From positions 5,447,701-5,511,700 of the forward strand of contig CM067535.1 in assembly GCA_034509925.1 (NCBI GenBank): a stretch of 64,000 nt of DNA, read 5' to 3'. A program made the translations under genes and the position numbers. The notes beneath the pieces were generated by a model. That model was given only the letters and a program-made list of their open reading frames with translations, did not search any database and had not been told where the DNA came from. This document shows, piece after piece, positions 53,499-63,700 of the stretch. Source of the stretch: Hirudinaria manillensis. Its lineage: Eukaryota; Annelida; Clitellata; Hirudinida; Hirudinidae. Every line of letters starts with the position of its first letter. Within the stretch, counting starts at the first letter, position 1.

Positions 53499-54341
53499 AT
53501 GGATAAAGGCGTCAAGATCATCCAATGGAACTGTCATGGCATCAGCCCAAAACTCGGTGAGCTCGTTTCATTCATAAACGGACAGGACCAACCTCCTGAT
53601 ATCATTATGCTTCAAGAAACCTTTCTTAAAAACAGGCACTCTTTCAAGCTCCCAGGGTACCTGACAGATTTTAAGATTAAGCCATACATTAGGGAGCCCG
53701 TTAGGTGCTACAAATGTAGTGCAGATGGGCACATAGCTGCTAATTGTTTGCACAAGGCCAAGTGCCCTAAATGCCTGGGTGAGCACGCCCTAAAAGATTG
53801 TCCCTCAAAGGATACTGAAAAGCGTTGCGCGACATGCGACAGTACCGGTCATTTTACTGGTCAGGTCGCATGTCCAAAACGCCAGGTTGAGAGGGAGGCA
53901 CTTACAATTAGGTCTACGAAGCATGTCAGTTATGCTAAAGCCCTTACTGAGGCTAAGAATAAGATAGAGTCTCATGATGATTCTCCGCCCGCTCAACCTG
54001 CTCCGATCACGGATAAGCAGGTTGAGAATCAGAAGACGAATACCGACAATAGCAACATTGTTAAAAAAAAAAGAAAGAAGAGAACTAAGAAAAATAAGGA
54101 TAATGTGGAAGCCTCTAAGGCTTCCGAGACCAGTGCCGCAGTAAAACATCTCATCAAGAATGATGTTTTCTCAAAAATCATGTTGGCAATAATCACTGAA
54201 GTTGCTACATTATTTAACCACAGGTTCCAGGGAGGAAGCATGGAGCACCTGCAGCTACTGCAGGATGAAATATGCACACTCATGAGGGGATGCTTCCAAA
54301 GGATTATGACAAAGGAGTTATCTGCCGTCCAACATGGATAA
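53499..54341 (+). CDS. Chimeric ORF, copy 2 (280 aa, intact)
   Basis: Full-length version. Its stop overlaps the next start in ATGGATAA (54334-54341), and the next frame lies at +1 because the period is 3x278+1. Confidence 0.6.
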   Translation: MDKGVKIIQWNCHGISPKLGELVSFINGQDQPPDIIMLQETFLKNRHSFKLPGYLTDFKIKPYIREPVRCYKCSADGHIAANCLHKAKCPKCLGEHALKDCPSKDTEKRCATCDSTGHFTGQVACPKRQVEREALTIRSTKHVSYAKALTEAKNKIESHDDSPPAQPAPITDKQVENQKTNTDNSNIVKKKRKKRTKKNKDNVEASKASETSAAVKHLIKNDVFSKIMLAIITEVATLFNHRFQGGSMEHLQLLQDEICTLMRGCFQRIMTKELSAVQHG

Positions 54342-55176
54342 AGGCGTCAAGATCATCCAATGGAACTGTCATGGCATCAGCCCAAAACTCGGTGAGCTCG
54401 TTTCATTCATAAACGGACAGGACCAACCTCCTGATATCATTATGCTTCAAGAAACCTTTCTTAAAAACAGGCACTCTTTCAAGCTCCCAGGGTACCTGAC
54501 AGATTTTAAGATTAAGCCATACATTAGGGAGCCCGTTAGGTGCTACAAATGTAGTGCAGATGGGCACATAGCTGCTAATTGTTTGCACAAGGCCAAGTGC
54601 CCTAAATGCCTGGGTGAGCACGCCCTAAAAGATTGTCCCTCAAAGGATACTGAAAAGCGTTGCGCGACATGCGACAGTACCGGTCATTTTACTGGTCAGG
54701 TCGCATGTCCAAAACGCCAGGTTGAGAGGGAGTCACTTACAATTAGGTCTACGAAGCATGTCAGTTATGCTAAAGCCCTTACTGAGGCTAAGAATAAGAT
54801 AGAGTCTCATGATGATTCTCCGCCCGCTCAACCTGCTCCGATCACGGATAAGCAGGTTGAGAATCAGAAGACGAATACCGACAATAGCAACATTGTTAAA
54901 AAAAAAAGAAAGAAGAGAACTAAGAAAAATAAGGATAATGTGGAAGCCTCTAAGGCTTCCGAGACCAGTGCCGCAGTAAAACATCTCATCAAGAATGATG
55001 TTTTCTCAAAAATCATGTTGGCAATAATCACTGAAGTTGCTACATTATTTAACCACAGGTTCCAGGGAGGAAGCATGGAGCACCTGCAGCTACTGCAGGA
55101 TGAAATATGCACACTCATGAGGGGATGCTTCCAAAGGATTATGACAAAGGAGTTATCTGCCGTCCAACATGGATAA
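54334..55176 (+). CDS. Chimeric ORF, copy 3 (280 aa, intact)
   Basis: Full length; private Ala-to-Ser change after QVERE (54733). Stop and next start overlap at 55169-55176. Confidence 0.6.
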   Translation: MDKGVKIIQWNCHGISPKLGELVSFINGQDQPPDIIMLQETFLKNRHSFKLPGYLTDFKIKPYIREPVRCYKCSADGHIAANCLHKAKCPKCLGEHALKDCPSKDTEKRCATCDSTGHFTGQVACPKRQVERESLTIRSTKHVSYAKALTEAKNKIESHDDSPPAQPAPITDKQVENQKTNTDNSNIVKKKRKKRTKKNKDNVEASKASETSAAVKHLIKNDVFSKIMLAIITEVATLFNHRFQGGSMEHLQLLQDEICTLMRGCFQRIMTKELSAVQHG

Positions 55177-56010
55177 AGGCGTCAAGATCATCCAATGGAA
55201 CTGTCATGGCATCAGCCCAAAACTCGGTGAGCTCGTTTCATTCATAAACGGACAGGACCAACCTCCTGATATCATTATGCTTCAAGAAACCTTTCTTAAA
55301 AACAGGCACTCTTTCAAGCTCCCAGGGTAACTGACAGATTTTAAGATTAAGCCATACATTAGGGAGCCCGTTAGGTGCTACAAATGTAGTGCAGATGGGC
55401 ACATAGCTGCTAATTGTTTGCACAAGGCCAAGTGCCCTAAATGCCTGGGTGAGCACGCCCTAAAAGATTGTCCCTCAAAGGATACTGAAAAGCGTTGCGC
55501 GACATGCGACAGTACCGGTCATTTTACTGGTCAGGTCGCATGTCCAAAACGCCAGGTTGAGAGGGAGGCACTTACAATTAGGTCTACGAAGCATGTCAGT
55601 TATGCTAAAGCCCTTACTGAGGCTAAGAATAAGATAGAGTCTCATGATGATTCTCCGCCCGCTCAACCTGCTCCGATCACGGATAAGCAGGTTGAGAATC
55701 AGAAGACGAATACCGACAATAGCAACATTGTTAAAAAAAAAGAAAGAAGAGAACTAAGAAAAATAAGGATAATGTGGAAGCCTCTAAGGCTTCCGAGACC
55801 AGTGCCGCAGTAAAACATCTCATCAAGAATGATGTTTTCTCAAAAATCATGTTGGCAATAATCACTGAAGTTGCTACATTATTTAACCACAGGTTCCAGG
55901 GAGGAAGCATGGAGCACCTGCAGCTACTGCAGGATGAAATATGCACACTCATGAGGGGATGCTTCCAAAGGATTATGACAAAGGAGTTATCTGCCGTCCA
56001 ACATGGATAA
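55169..56010 (+). pseudogene. Chimeric ORF, copy 4 (nonsense and frameshift)
   Basis: TAC became TAA at 55328-55330 after 53 residues, and the A run has 9 instead of 10 bases (about 55733-55741), shifting the C-terminal part. Confidence 0.65.
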
Positions 56011-56846
56011 AGGCGTCAAGATCATCCAATGGAACTGTCATGGCATCAGCCCAAAACTCGGTGAGCTCGTTTCATTCATAAACGGACAGGACCAACCTCC
56101 TGATATCATTATGCTTCAAGAAACCTTTCTTAAAAACAGGCACTCTTTCAAGCTCCCAGGGTAACTGACAGATTTTAAGATTAAGCCATACATTAGGGAG
56201 CCCGTTAGGTGCTACAAATGTAGTGCAGATGGGCACATAGCTGCTAATTGTTTGCACAAGGCCAAGTGCCCTAAATGCCTGGGTGAGCACGCCCTAAAAG
56301 ATTGTCCCTCAAAGGATACTGAAAAGCGTTGCGCGACATGCGACAGTACCGGTCATTTTACTGGTCAGGTCGCATGTCCAAAACGCCAGGTTGAGAGGGA
56401 GGCACTTACAATTAGGTCTACGAAGCATGTCAGTTATGCTAAAGCCCTTACTGAGGCTAAGAATAAGATAGAGTCTCATGATGATTCTCCGCCCGCTCAA
56501 CCTGCTCCGATCACGGATAAGCAGGTTGAGAATCAGAAGACGAATACCGACAATAGCAACATTGTTAAAAAAAAAAAGAAAGAAGAGAACTAAGAAAAAT
56601 AAGGATAATGTGGAAGCCTCTAAGGCTTCCGAGACCAGTGCCGCAGTAAAACATCTCATCAAGAATGATGTTTTCTCAAAAATCATGTTGGCAATAATCA
56701 CTGAAGTTGCTACATTATTTAACCACAGGTTCCAGGGAGGAAGCATGGAGCACCTGCAGCTACTGCAGGATGAAATATGCACACTCATGAGGGGATGCTT
56801 CCAAAGGATTATGACAAAGGAGTTATCTGCCGTCCAACATGGATAA
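56003..56846 (+). pseudogene. Chimeric ORF, copy 5 (same nonsense, opposite frameshift)
   Basis: Carries the same TAC-to-TAA change as copy 4 (56162-56164), so one of the two was copied from the other or converted. The A run has 11 bases. Confidence 0.65.
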
Positions 56847-57681
56847 AGGCGTCAAGATCATCCAATGGAACTGTCATGGCATCAGCCCAAAACTCGGTGA
56901 GCTCGTTTCATTCATAAACGGACAGGACCAACCTCCTGATATCATTATGCTTCAAGAAACCTTTCTTAAAAACAGGCACTCTTTCAAGCTCCCAGGGTAC
57001 CTGACAGATTTTAAGATTAAGCCATACATTAGGGAGCCCGTTAGGTGCTACAAATGTAGTGCAGATGGGCACATAGCTGCTAATTGTTTGCACAAGGCCA
57101 AGTGCCCTAAATGCCTGGGTGAGCACGCCCTAAAAGATTGTCCCTCAAAGGATACTGAAAAGCGTTGCGCGACATGCGACAGTACCGGTCATTTTACTGG
57201 TCAGGTCGCATGTCCAAAACGCCAGGTTGAGAGGGAGGCACTTACAATTAGGTCTACGAAGCATGTCAGTTATGCTAAAGCCCTTACTGAGGCTAAGAAT
57301 AAGATAGAGTCTCATGATGATTCTCCGCCCGCTCAACCTGCTCCGATCACGGATAAGCAGGTTGAGAATCAGAAGACGAATACCGACAATAGCAACATTG
57401 TTAAAAAAAAAAGAAAGAAGAGAACTAAGAAAAATAAGGATAATGTGGAAGCCTCTAAGGCTTCCGAGACCAGTGCCGCAGTAAAACATCTCATCAAGAA
57501 TGATGTTTTCTCAAAAATCATGTTGGCAATAATCACTGAAGTTGCTACATTATTTAACCACAGGTTCCAGGGAGGAAGCATGGAGCACCTGCAGCTACTG
57601 CAGGATGAAATATGCACACTCATGAGGGGATGCTTCCAAAGGATTATGACAAAGGAGTTATCTGCCGTCCAACATGGATAA
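56839..57681 (+). CDS. Chimeric ORF, copy 6 (280 aa, intact)
   Basis: Full length and identical in protein to copy 2; overlap with the next start at 57674-57681. Confidence 0.6.
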   Translation: MDKGVKIIQWNCHGISPKLGELVSFINGQDQPPDIIMLQETFLKNRHSFKLPGYLTDFKIKPYIREPVRCYKCSADGHIAANCLHKAKCPKCLGEHALKDCPSKDTEKRCATCDSTGHFTGQVACPKRQVEREALTIRSTKHVSYAKALTEAKNKIESHDDSPPAQPAPITDKQVENQKTNTDNSNIVKKKRKKRTKKNKDNVEASKASETSAAVKHLIKNDVFSKIMLAIITEVATLFNHRFQGGSMEHLQLLQDEICTLMRGCFQRIMTKELSAVQHG

Positions 57682-58516
57682 AGGCGTCAAGATCATCCAA
57701 TGGAACTGTCATGGCATCAGCCCAAAACTCGGTGAGCTCGTTTCATTCATAAACGGACAGGACCAACCTCCTGATATCATTATGCTTCAAGAAACCTTTC
57801 TTAAAAACAGGCACTCTTTCAAGCTCCCAGGGTACCTGACAGATTTTAAGATTAAGCCATACATTAGGGAGCCCGTTAGGTGCTACAAATGTAGTGCAGA
57901 TGGGCACATAGCTGCTAATTGTTTGCACAAGGCCAAGTGCCCTAAATGCCTGGGTGAGCACGCCCTAAAAGATTGTCCCTCAAAGGATACTGAAAAGCGT
58001 TGCGCGACATGCGACAGTACCGGTCATTTTACTGGTCAGGTCGCATGTCCAAAACGCCAGGTTGAGAGGGACGCACTTACAATTAGGTCTACGAAGCATG
58101 TCAGTTATGCTAAAGCCCTTACTGAGGCTAAGAATAAGATAGAGTCTCATGATGATTCTCCGCCCGCTCAACCTGCTCCGATCACGGATAAGCAGGTTGA
58201 GAATCAGAAGACGAATACCGACAATAGCAACATTGTTAAAAAAAAAAGAAAGAAGAGAACTAAGAAAAATAAGGATAATGTGGAAGCCTCTAAGGCTTCC
58301 GAGACCAGTGCCGCAGTAAAACATCTCATCAAGAATGATGTTTTCTCAAAAATCATGTTGGCAATAATCACTGAAGTTGCTACATTATTTAACCACAGGT
58401 TCCAGGGAGGAAGCATGGAGCACCTGCAGCTACTGCAGGATGAAATATGCACACTCATGAGGGGATGCTTCCAAAGGATTATGACAAAGGAGTTATCTGC
58501 CGTCCAACATGGATAA
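57674..58516 (+). CDS. Chimeric ORF, copy 7 (280 aa, intact)
   Basis: Full length; private Glu-to-Asp change in QVERD (near 58072). Overlap at 58509-58516. Confidence 0.6.
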   Translation: MDKGVKIIQWNCHGISPKLGELVSFINGQDQPPDIIMLQETFLKNRHSFKLPGYLTDFKIKPYIREPVRCYKCSADGHIAANCLHKAKCPKCLGEHALKDCPSKDTEKRCATCDSTGHFTGQVACPKRQVERDALTIRSTKHVSYAKALTEAKNKIESHDDSPPAQPAPITDKQVENQKTNTDNSNIVKKKRKKRTKKNKDNVEASKASETSAAVKHLIKNDVFSKIMLAIITEVATLFNHRFQGGSMEHLQLLQDEICTLMRGCFQRIMTKELSAVQHG

Positions 58517-59351
58517 AGGCGTCAAGATCATCCAATGGAACTGTCATGGCATCAGCCCAAAACTCGGTGAGCTCGTTTCATTCATAAACGGACAGGACCA
58601 ACCTCCTGATATCATTATGCTTCAAGAAACCTTTCTTAAAAACAGGCACTCTTTCAAGCTCCCAGGGTACCTGACAGATTTTAAGATTAAGCCATACATT
58701 AGGGAGCCCGTTAGGTGCTACAAATGTAGTGCAGATGGGCACATAGCTGCTAATTGTTTGCACAAGGCCAAGTGCCCTAAATGCCTGGGTGAGCACGCCC
58801 TAAAAGATTGTCCCTCAAAGGATACTGAAAAGCGTTGCGCGACATGCGACAGTACCGGTCATTTTACTGGTCAGGTCGCATGTCCAAAACGCCAGGTTGA
58901 GAGGGAGGCACTTACAATTAGGTCTACGAAGCATGTCAGTTATGCTAAAGCCCTTACTGAGGCTAAGAATAAGATAGAGTCTCATGATGATTCTCCGCCC
59001 GCTCAACCTGCTCCGATCACGGATAAGCAGGTTGAGAATCAGAAGACGAATACCGACAATAGCAACATTGTTAAAAAAAAAAGAAAGAAGAGAACTAAGA
59101 AAAATAAGGATAATGTGGAAGCCTCTAAGGCTTCCGAGACCAGTGCCGCAGTAAAACATCTCATCAAGAATGATGTTTTCTCAAAAATCATGTTGGCAAT
59201 AATCACTGAAGTTGCTACATTATTTAACCACAGGTTCCAGGGAGGAAGCATGGAGCACCTGCAGCTACTGCAGGATGAAATATGCACACTCATGAGGGGA
59301 TGCTTCCAAAGGATTATGACAAAGGAGTTATCTGCCGTCCAACATGGATAA
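58509..59351 (+). CDS. Chimeric ORF, copy 8 (280 aa, intact)
   Basis: Full length, protein as copy 2; overlap at 59344-59351. Confidence 0.6.
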   Translation: MDKGVKIIQWNCHGISPKLGELVSFINGQDQPPDIIMLQETFLKNRHSFKLPGYLTDFKIKPYIREPVRCYKCSADGHIAANCLHKAKCPKCLGEHALKDCPSKDTEKRCATCDSTGHFTGQVACPKRQVEREALTIRSTKHVSYAKALTEAKNKIESHDDSPPAQPAPITDKQVENQKTNTDNSNIVKKKRKKRTKKNKDNVEASKASETSAAVKHLIKNDVFSKIMLAIITEVATLFNHRFQGGSMEHLQLLQDEICTLMRGCFQRIMTKELSAVQHG

Positions 59352-60185
59352 AGGCGTCAAGATCATCCAATGGAACTGTCATGGCATCAGCCCAAAACTC
59401 GGTGAGCTCGTTTCATTCATAAACGGACAGGACCAACCTCCTGATATCATTATGCTTCAAGAAACCTTTCTTAAAAACAGGCACTCTTTCAAGCTCCCAG
59501 GGTACCTGACAGATTTTAAGATTAAGCCATACATTAGGGAGCCCGTTAGGTGCTACAAATGTAGTGCAGATGGGCACATAGCTGCTAATTGTTTGCACAA
59601 GGCCAAGTGCCCTAAATGCCTGGGTGAGCACGCCCTAAAAGATTGTCCCTCAAAGGATACTGAAAAGCGTTGCGCGACATGCGACAGTACCGGTCATTTT
59701 ACTGGTCAGGTCGCATGTCCAAAACGCCAGGTTGAGAGGGAGGCACTTACAATTAGGTCTACGAAGCATGTCAGTTATGCTAAAGCCCTTACTGAGGCTA
59801 AGAATAAGATAGAGTCTCATGATGATTCTCCGCCCGCTCAACCTGCTCCGATCACGGATAAGCAGGTTGAGAATCAGAAGACGAATACCGACAATAGCAA
59901 CATTGTTAAAAAAAAAGAAAGAAGAGAACTAAGAAAAATAAGGATAATGTGGAAGCCTCTAAGGCTTCCGAGACCAGTGCCGCAGTAAAACATCTCATCA
60001 AGAATGATGTTTTCTCAAAAATCATGTTGGCAATAATCACTGAAGTTGCTACATTATTTAACCACAGGTTCCAGGGAGGAAGCATGGAGCACCTGCAGCT
60101 ACTGCAGGATGAAATATGCACACTCATGAGGGGATGCTTCCAAAGGATTATGACAAAGGAGTTATCTGCCGTCCAACATGGATAA
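59344..60185 (+). pseudogene. Chimeric ORF, copy 9 (frameshifted)
   Basis: Endonuclease start and zinc knuckles are intact, but an A9 run (about 59908-59916) shifts the frame and it stops at 59988 after 214 residues. The ORF1 tail continues in another frame to 60185. Confidence 0.65.
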
Positions 60186-60318
60186 AGGCGTCAAGATCAT
60201 CCAATGGAACTGTCATGGCATCAGCCCAAAACTCGGTGAGCTCGTTTCATTCATAAACGGACAGGACCAACCTCCTGATATCATTATGCTTCAAGAAACC
60301 TTTCTTAAAAACAGGCAC
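60178..60318 (+). pseudogene. Chimeric ORF, copy 10, truncated at array end
   Basis: Only the first 47 codons of ORF2 remain, to LKNRH. At 60319 the sequence switches to a diverged ORF1 C-terminus. Confidence 0.7.
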
Positions 60319-60551
60319 GGACCATGGACAAGCAGGTTGAGACGAAATCTAACAGTATAACTGTTAACAATAATAAGAAAATTAAGAAAAACAAGAATAG
60401 GAAGAATAAAAATAAGCAAAATCTGGAAGCCTCTAAGGCCGACAAGACTAACACCGCAGTCCAGAATGACATATTCTCGAAAATCATCGCCTTCTGGGAG
60501 CAACCTGACAGCAACGACGTCCAGGATGCAAAGGCAGCTCAACATTACTGA
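60319..60551 (+). pseudogene. ORF1 C-terminal fragment of a diverged family member
   Basis: Reads DKQVETKSN, a Lys/Asn-rich tract, NLEASKADKTNTAVQNDIFSKII, parallel to TDKQVENQK, VEASKASETSAAVKHL and NDVFSKIML in the array but clearly diverged. It continues without its own stop region into reverse-transcriptase sequence, so an internal deletion joins ORF1 to ORF2. Confidence 0.7.
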
Positions 60552-61850
60552 TAAGTTTTTTTATAATAATGGTTTTAAATTATCTCGCAGTAATTCCTCG
60601 GCTATTCTCTTCCAGAATAGAGGAATGACAACTGCAAAGTTAAGCTCCATATAGCTGGTGATCTCATCAACAGTGACTTCTCTGAGAGTAATCCTAAACG
60701 AGAAACTTAACTGGAATGCCCAAACAAAGGCAGTCAAAGAGCGGTGTGGAATGAGGCTCAATGTCATGAGAGCATTGCTGGAACTAACTGGGGCGCCAGC
60801 AAATCCTGCCTCCTCCAGATATACAGAGCAACCATAAGATCTATATTGGATTATGCTAGCGAGACCTTCGATATGAGCCGTGAGAGCAACAGAAAAATTT
60901 ACAACAGCTTGCAATATCAAGCATTAAAAATCTGTTGTCGTAGTGTCTCTGCAGGTGAGCTTCCACTAGGACTCCGTCGAAAAAAGCTAACTGCAAACCA
61001 CGCCATCAGATCTCTGGCTTCGCCACAAGCCAATAAATAACTGTTATTTTAACTCAACTTCTAGTTCCAGGATCTCAGCACAAATGAGCAAACTTCACTG
61101 GATATTGAAGAAGGCCAACCAACCGAGTCCCTTCGAGGCTGCTGGGATGCGGTAATGAACAGAGCTACACGGACACTGAAATGTCCCCTGATCGACACCA
61201 CCACTCTGGAGATAGCGGCCTACAACCCTCGCAGGACACTGGTTGCTCGTGAGAAGATCGCGAACCTCAGGAAACAGTTTGCTTTGCTACATCGATGCAT
61301 CCAAGATGCTGGACAAAGCGATTCTCTCAGTTCCATACAGTTACTAAGCAATCGCAATAATTCGTATAACGACCATGTAACTCACAGAATTCTTTCATTG
61401 ATTACAGGACTTGGCGAAGAGAGACATTAAACTACACTAGTGTGGGTACCCACACACGTGGGTATTCCCGGAAATGAGAAGACAGACATACCCGCAAAAG
61501 CAGCAACAGCCCGAGTCCAGACAGATCGCCCAATCCCAGGGACTATCAAGGATGCACAAAGGCTGGTTGCAAAGAAGATTGAGCAGGAATGGCAGGAAAG
61601 GTGGGATACCTTTTCTGCATGTCGGCATTCAAAAGCAGGTATCGACCAGAAACATCTTTCAGAGGGCAAAGGAGGTACTCATTTCCAGACTCTGACTTGG
61701 AAGATGTCCTCTGAATCGATACCTGTTCCAAATGGAAAATGTGCATCATCGAGGTCACTGAGACTCTAGAATTTATAACGTTCCACTTACTAAACCAATA
61801 CAATATTATTATTATTCTTATTCTTTTATGTTATTATCCATCATTATCAC
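60526..61850 (+). mobile_element. Non-LTR retrotransposon ORF2 C-terminal half: RT thumb, connection, RNase H, 3' UTR
   Basis: Decayed ORF2 in several frames. First is the thumb: VTSLRVILNEKLNW, RLNVMRALAGTNWGASKSC, LLQIYRATIRSILDYASETFD. Then comes a connection segment (61155-61320). RNase H pieces follow: SDSLSSIQLLSN (about 61317-61352), holding one catalytic Asp, and WVPTHVGIPGNEKTD (about 61442-61486), the final H-x-G-I-x-G-N-E-x-x-D motif. The C-terminal tail near 61660-61740 reads RLRLGRCPLNRYLFQ. Stops, frameshifts and loss of the first RNase H motifs make it inactive. The RNase H domain argues for the I/jockey-like superfamily. An AT-rich tail with CCAATACAATATTATTA follows. Confidence 0.8.
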
Positions 61851-61859
61851 TCTCTTGAC

Positions 61860-62000
61860 CATCTACTTCATGAACAAGACTTTATCAAGACCAAAACAGT
61901 GAAGCTGCACCCATTCTGGGTTCAGTAACAAGTGAAATGTTAGGCAAATTGATGTGAATAATCATGCATGCCAAAAATGAAGTAATCAACATGTCATCAC
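61860..62000 (+). mobile_element. ORF1 N-terminal fragment, degenerate
   Basis: ACTTTATCAAGACC, GGGTTCAGTAACAAGT and the following bases match the start of ORF1 at 51645-51740 with many changes and deletions. Confidence 0.55.
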
Positions 62001-62009
62001 AAAGTCTCC

Positions 62010-62530
62010 ATCAAAGGTCTTTAACAAGACTGAAACAGGGAAGCCAATTAGTAGGCAAAAAGCTAGGCAAGCGATGTGAAGATTATTATGTGAAATAATC
62101 GTAATGGTACATGCCATAAATGAAATTGAGGTGAGTAAGTTTGCCCAACTTCGCAGCCTTATGGCCAGCTGGTATTCTGAAGTTAATAAAAAAGTGTGCA
62201 TCATTCGAACCCTAGAGACTCTCGAGTGGCGACAGGTTGTGCAAAAGCAACCAGAACCACAGTGAAAAGAAGGTGGCATCCTCAGCTGTCATCCTTGATT
62301 TCACTGGAAATGTTCCAGAGAAAGTTAAGTTAGACCATCTTAGCTTTAAAATCAAGCCATATTATGAAGCCCATCAAGGATGTATTTAAACTGGTCACGA
62401 AGAAGATTCTACAGGAATAGCAAGAAAGATGGGACACATTTTCTTTATTATCTCACTAAACTAATACAATATTATTAATATTCTTTAATATTATACATCA
62501 TTATCACTAATGATAATTTATCTCCATTGT
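62010..62530 (+). mobile_element. Internally deleted retrotransposon copy: ORF1 start joined to ORF2 end
   Basis: 62016-62375 aligns with ORF1 at 51640-52030, including TGTGCATCAT, GTGGCGACAGG and CTTGATTTCACTGG blocks, up to LSFKIKPYYEA. The stretch 62375-62445 (ATCAAGGATG, GGTCACGAAGAAGATT) then matches the ORF2 C-terminal tail at 61548-61615. The 3' end ACTAATACAATATTATTA matches the other copy near 61790. Zinc knuckles, endonuclease and RT are all missing. Confidence 0.65.
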
Positions 62531-62620
62531 GGAGAAAAGAAACTGCTGATGAGACTGAATCAACCTGCGTAGACAAGGAGACTTGTCTTGCATCCGACAT
62601 CAGAAATACATGGAAATATC

Positions 62621-62848
62621 TCAGCCCAACCAACATGGATAAAGAAATCCAAAGAGAACATATACAGAAACATAATTCTGCTTGAATTGACCTTCATGAA
62701 AATATCATTTGTTGGTTCTATCCAAGCATGAAATAAATCAGCCCAACCAACATGGATAAAGAAATCCAAAGAGAACATATACAGAAACATAATTCTGCTT
62801 GAATTGACCTTCATGAAAATATCATTTGTTGGTTCTATCCAAGCATGA
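62621..62848 (+). repeat. Tandem duplication of 111 bp derived from the ORF2 start
   Basis: 62621-62731 and 62738-62848 are almost identical, with a 6-bp linker (period 117). Each has CCAACATGGATAAAG, then a frame giving NIILLELTFMKISF, comparable to DIIMLQETFLKNRHSF of ORF2. It is thus a shortened, decayed ORF2 start that later duplicated. Confidence 0.7.
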
Positions 62849-63290
62849 TTCAAGGTAAGCCTTTAGCCCACTATTACCATCCAACTTCTTTAACATTTCA
62901 TTCAGAGCATTATATTATTAAATTATCCGCTAATGTAAAGTTTTACTAATGAATACCATTACCTCGATCATCCGATGATTTGACACGTATCTTACAGCAT
63001 CTTCACTATTCTTTAATATTCTAGGAATGGCTTACTTGCCCATAACTAAATTAACTAACTGAAGTAAAAAATGATTAAAAACGAACGATAATAAGAAAAG
63101 GAACTATAAAGACAAAGGAATCAGAAAGAAAACTACAAATACAAAGAAAATAAAAGAATTATAAATTTAAAATTGTATAACATTTATTATTTTCGGTAAA
63201 AATGGATTACCGTAAAGCGGCGAACCTTATTTGTGTCGCCTTACTGAGGTAAATCCTACATTACCGTTACCCTGTCAATTTCTACTACCA
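62849..63290. other. AT-rich DNA, nothing recognised
   Basis: Stops are frequent in all frames. I find no retrotransposon block or other feature. Confidence 0.5.
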
Positions 63291-63317
63291 GAGATTTTCA
63301 AAGTACTCACGAAGGAT

Positions 63318-63410
63318 GGTTGCAAAGAAAATCCAAGAAAAATGGGACAAATTCTCAGGAGAAATTCTGCTAAAAACAGGTATCGTCAAAATGCATTTGA
63401 GCAAGTGCAC
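63318..63410 (+). mobile_element. Short ORF2 C-terminal remnant
   Basis: GGATGGTTGCAAAGAAAATCCAAGAAAAATGGGACAAATTCTC-type sequence corresponds to the tail at 61555-61615 (GTTGCAAAGAAGATTGAGC, GGTGGGATACC). Confidence 0.5.
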
Positions 63411-63457
63411 TAAAAATAAACTATGTGATTAAAACAACACACTATTATTCAAAATAT

Positions 63458-63700
63458 TTATTGAGCCCTGCACCAATCAACAAAAGCCGACATCCTAAAG
63501 ACCTCGCCTAATATTTTAGGTCCCCTTTCTTTCCTATTATCTTTCCTTTCTATTATTATCCTGTTATTACCACATCTATTACATTTAAAGAAGTCTTGAC
63601 CACCTTCATTATGAACAAGACAATAAATTTGAAAAAAAACCTGACCGAAAGGGAATTCATCCTCCTGGGGCAAAGGAACACAATCTCTTCCACACAGGAG
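63458..63700 (-). CDS. Unidentified open frame (about 80 codons)
   Basis: The minus strand is open from about 63700 to the stop at 63458. It contains several Cys (LLCGRDCV, IYCLVHN, FFKCNRCGNN) with one CxxC, then a basic stretch. There is no family match I can name, no clear start and no splice context. It could be an exon, part of another mobile element, or chance. Confidence 0.15.
   Translation of the reverse strand, partial: LLCGRDCVPLPQEDEFPFGQVFFQIYCLVHNEGGQDFFKCNRCGNNRIIIERKDNRKERGPKILGEVFRMSAFVDWCRAQ

Larger units (their letters stand above)
52026..60318 (+). repeat. 835-bp tandem array made of ORF2-start / ORF1-end retrotransposon chimera
   Basis: The segment from GCCCGTTAGGTGC recurs at 52026, 52861, 53696, 54531, 55366, 56200, 57036, 57871, 58706 and 59541: nine full copies and one of 777 bp. 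Periods are 835 bp except 834, 836 and 834 where an A10 run became A9, A11 and A9. Copies differ at a handful of bases. The first copy belongs to the ORF1 above and is the most distinct; the second is intermediate (GCGCAGATG, later GTGCAGATG). Each unit holds the zinc-knuckle half of ORF1, its stop, and the first ~55 codons of ORF2. Confidence 0.95.

Noticed and set aside
52026..60318. CRISPR or satellite without coding content
   Set aside because: The unit is 835 bp without short spacers, and its frame is recognisably retrotransposon ORF1 and ORF2.
62560..62853. Minus-strand 97-codon frame with two 39-residue repeats
   Set aside because: The repeat comes from duplication of a plus-strand ORF2 remnant; the antisense frame is open because 117 is a multiple of three.
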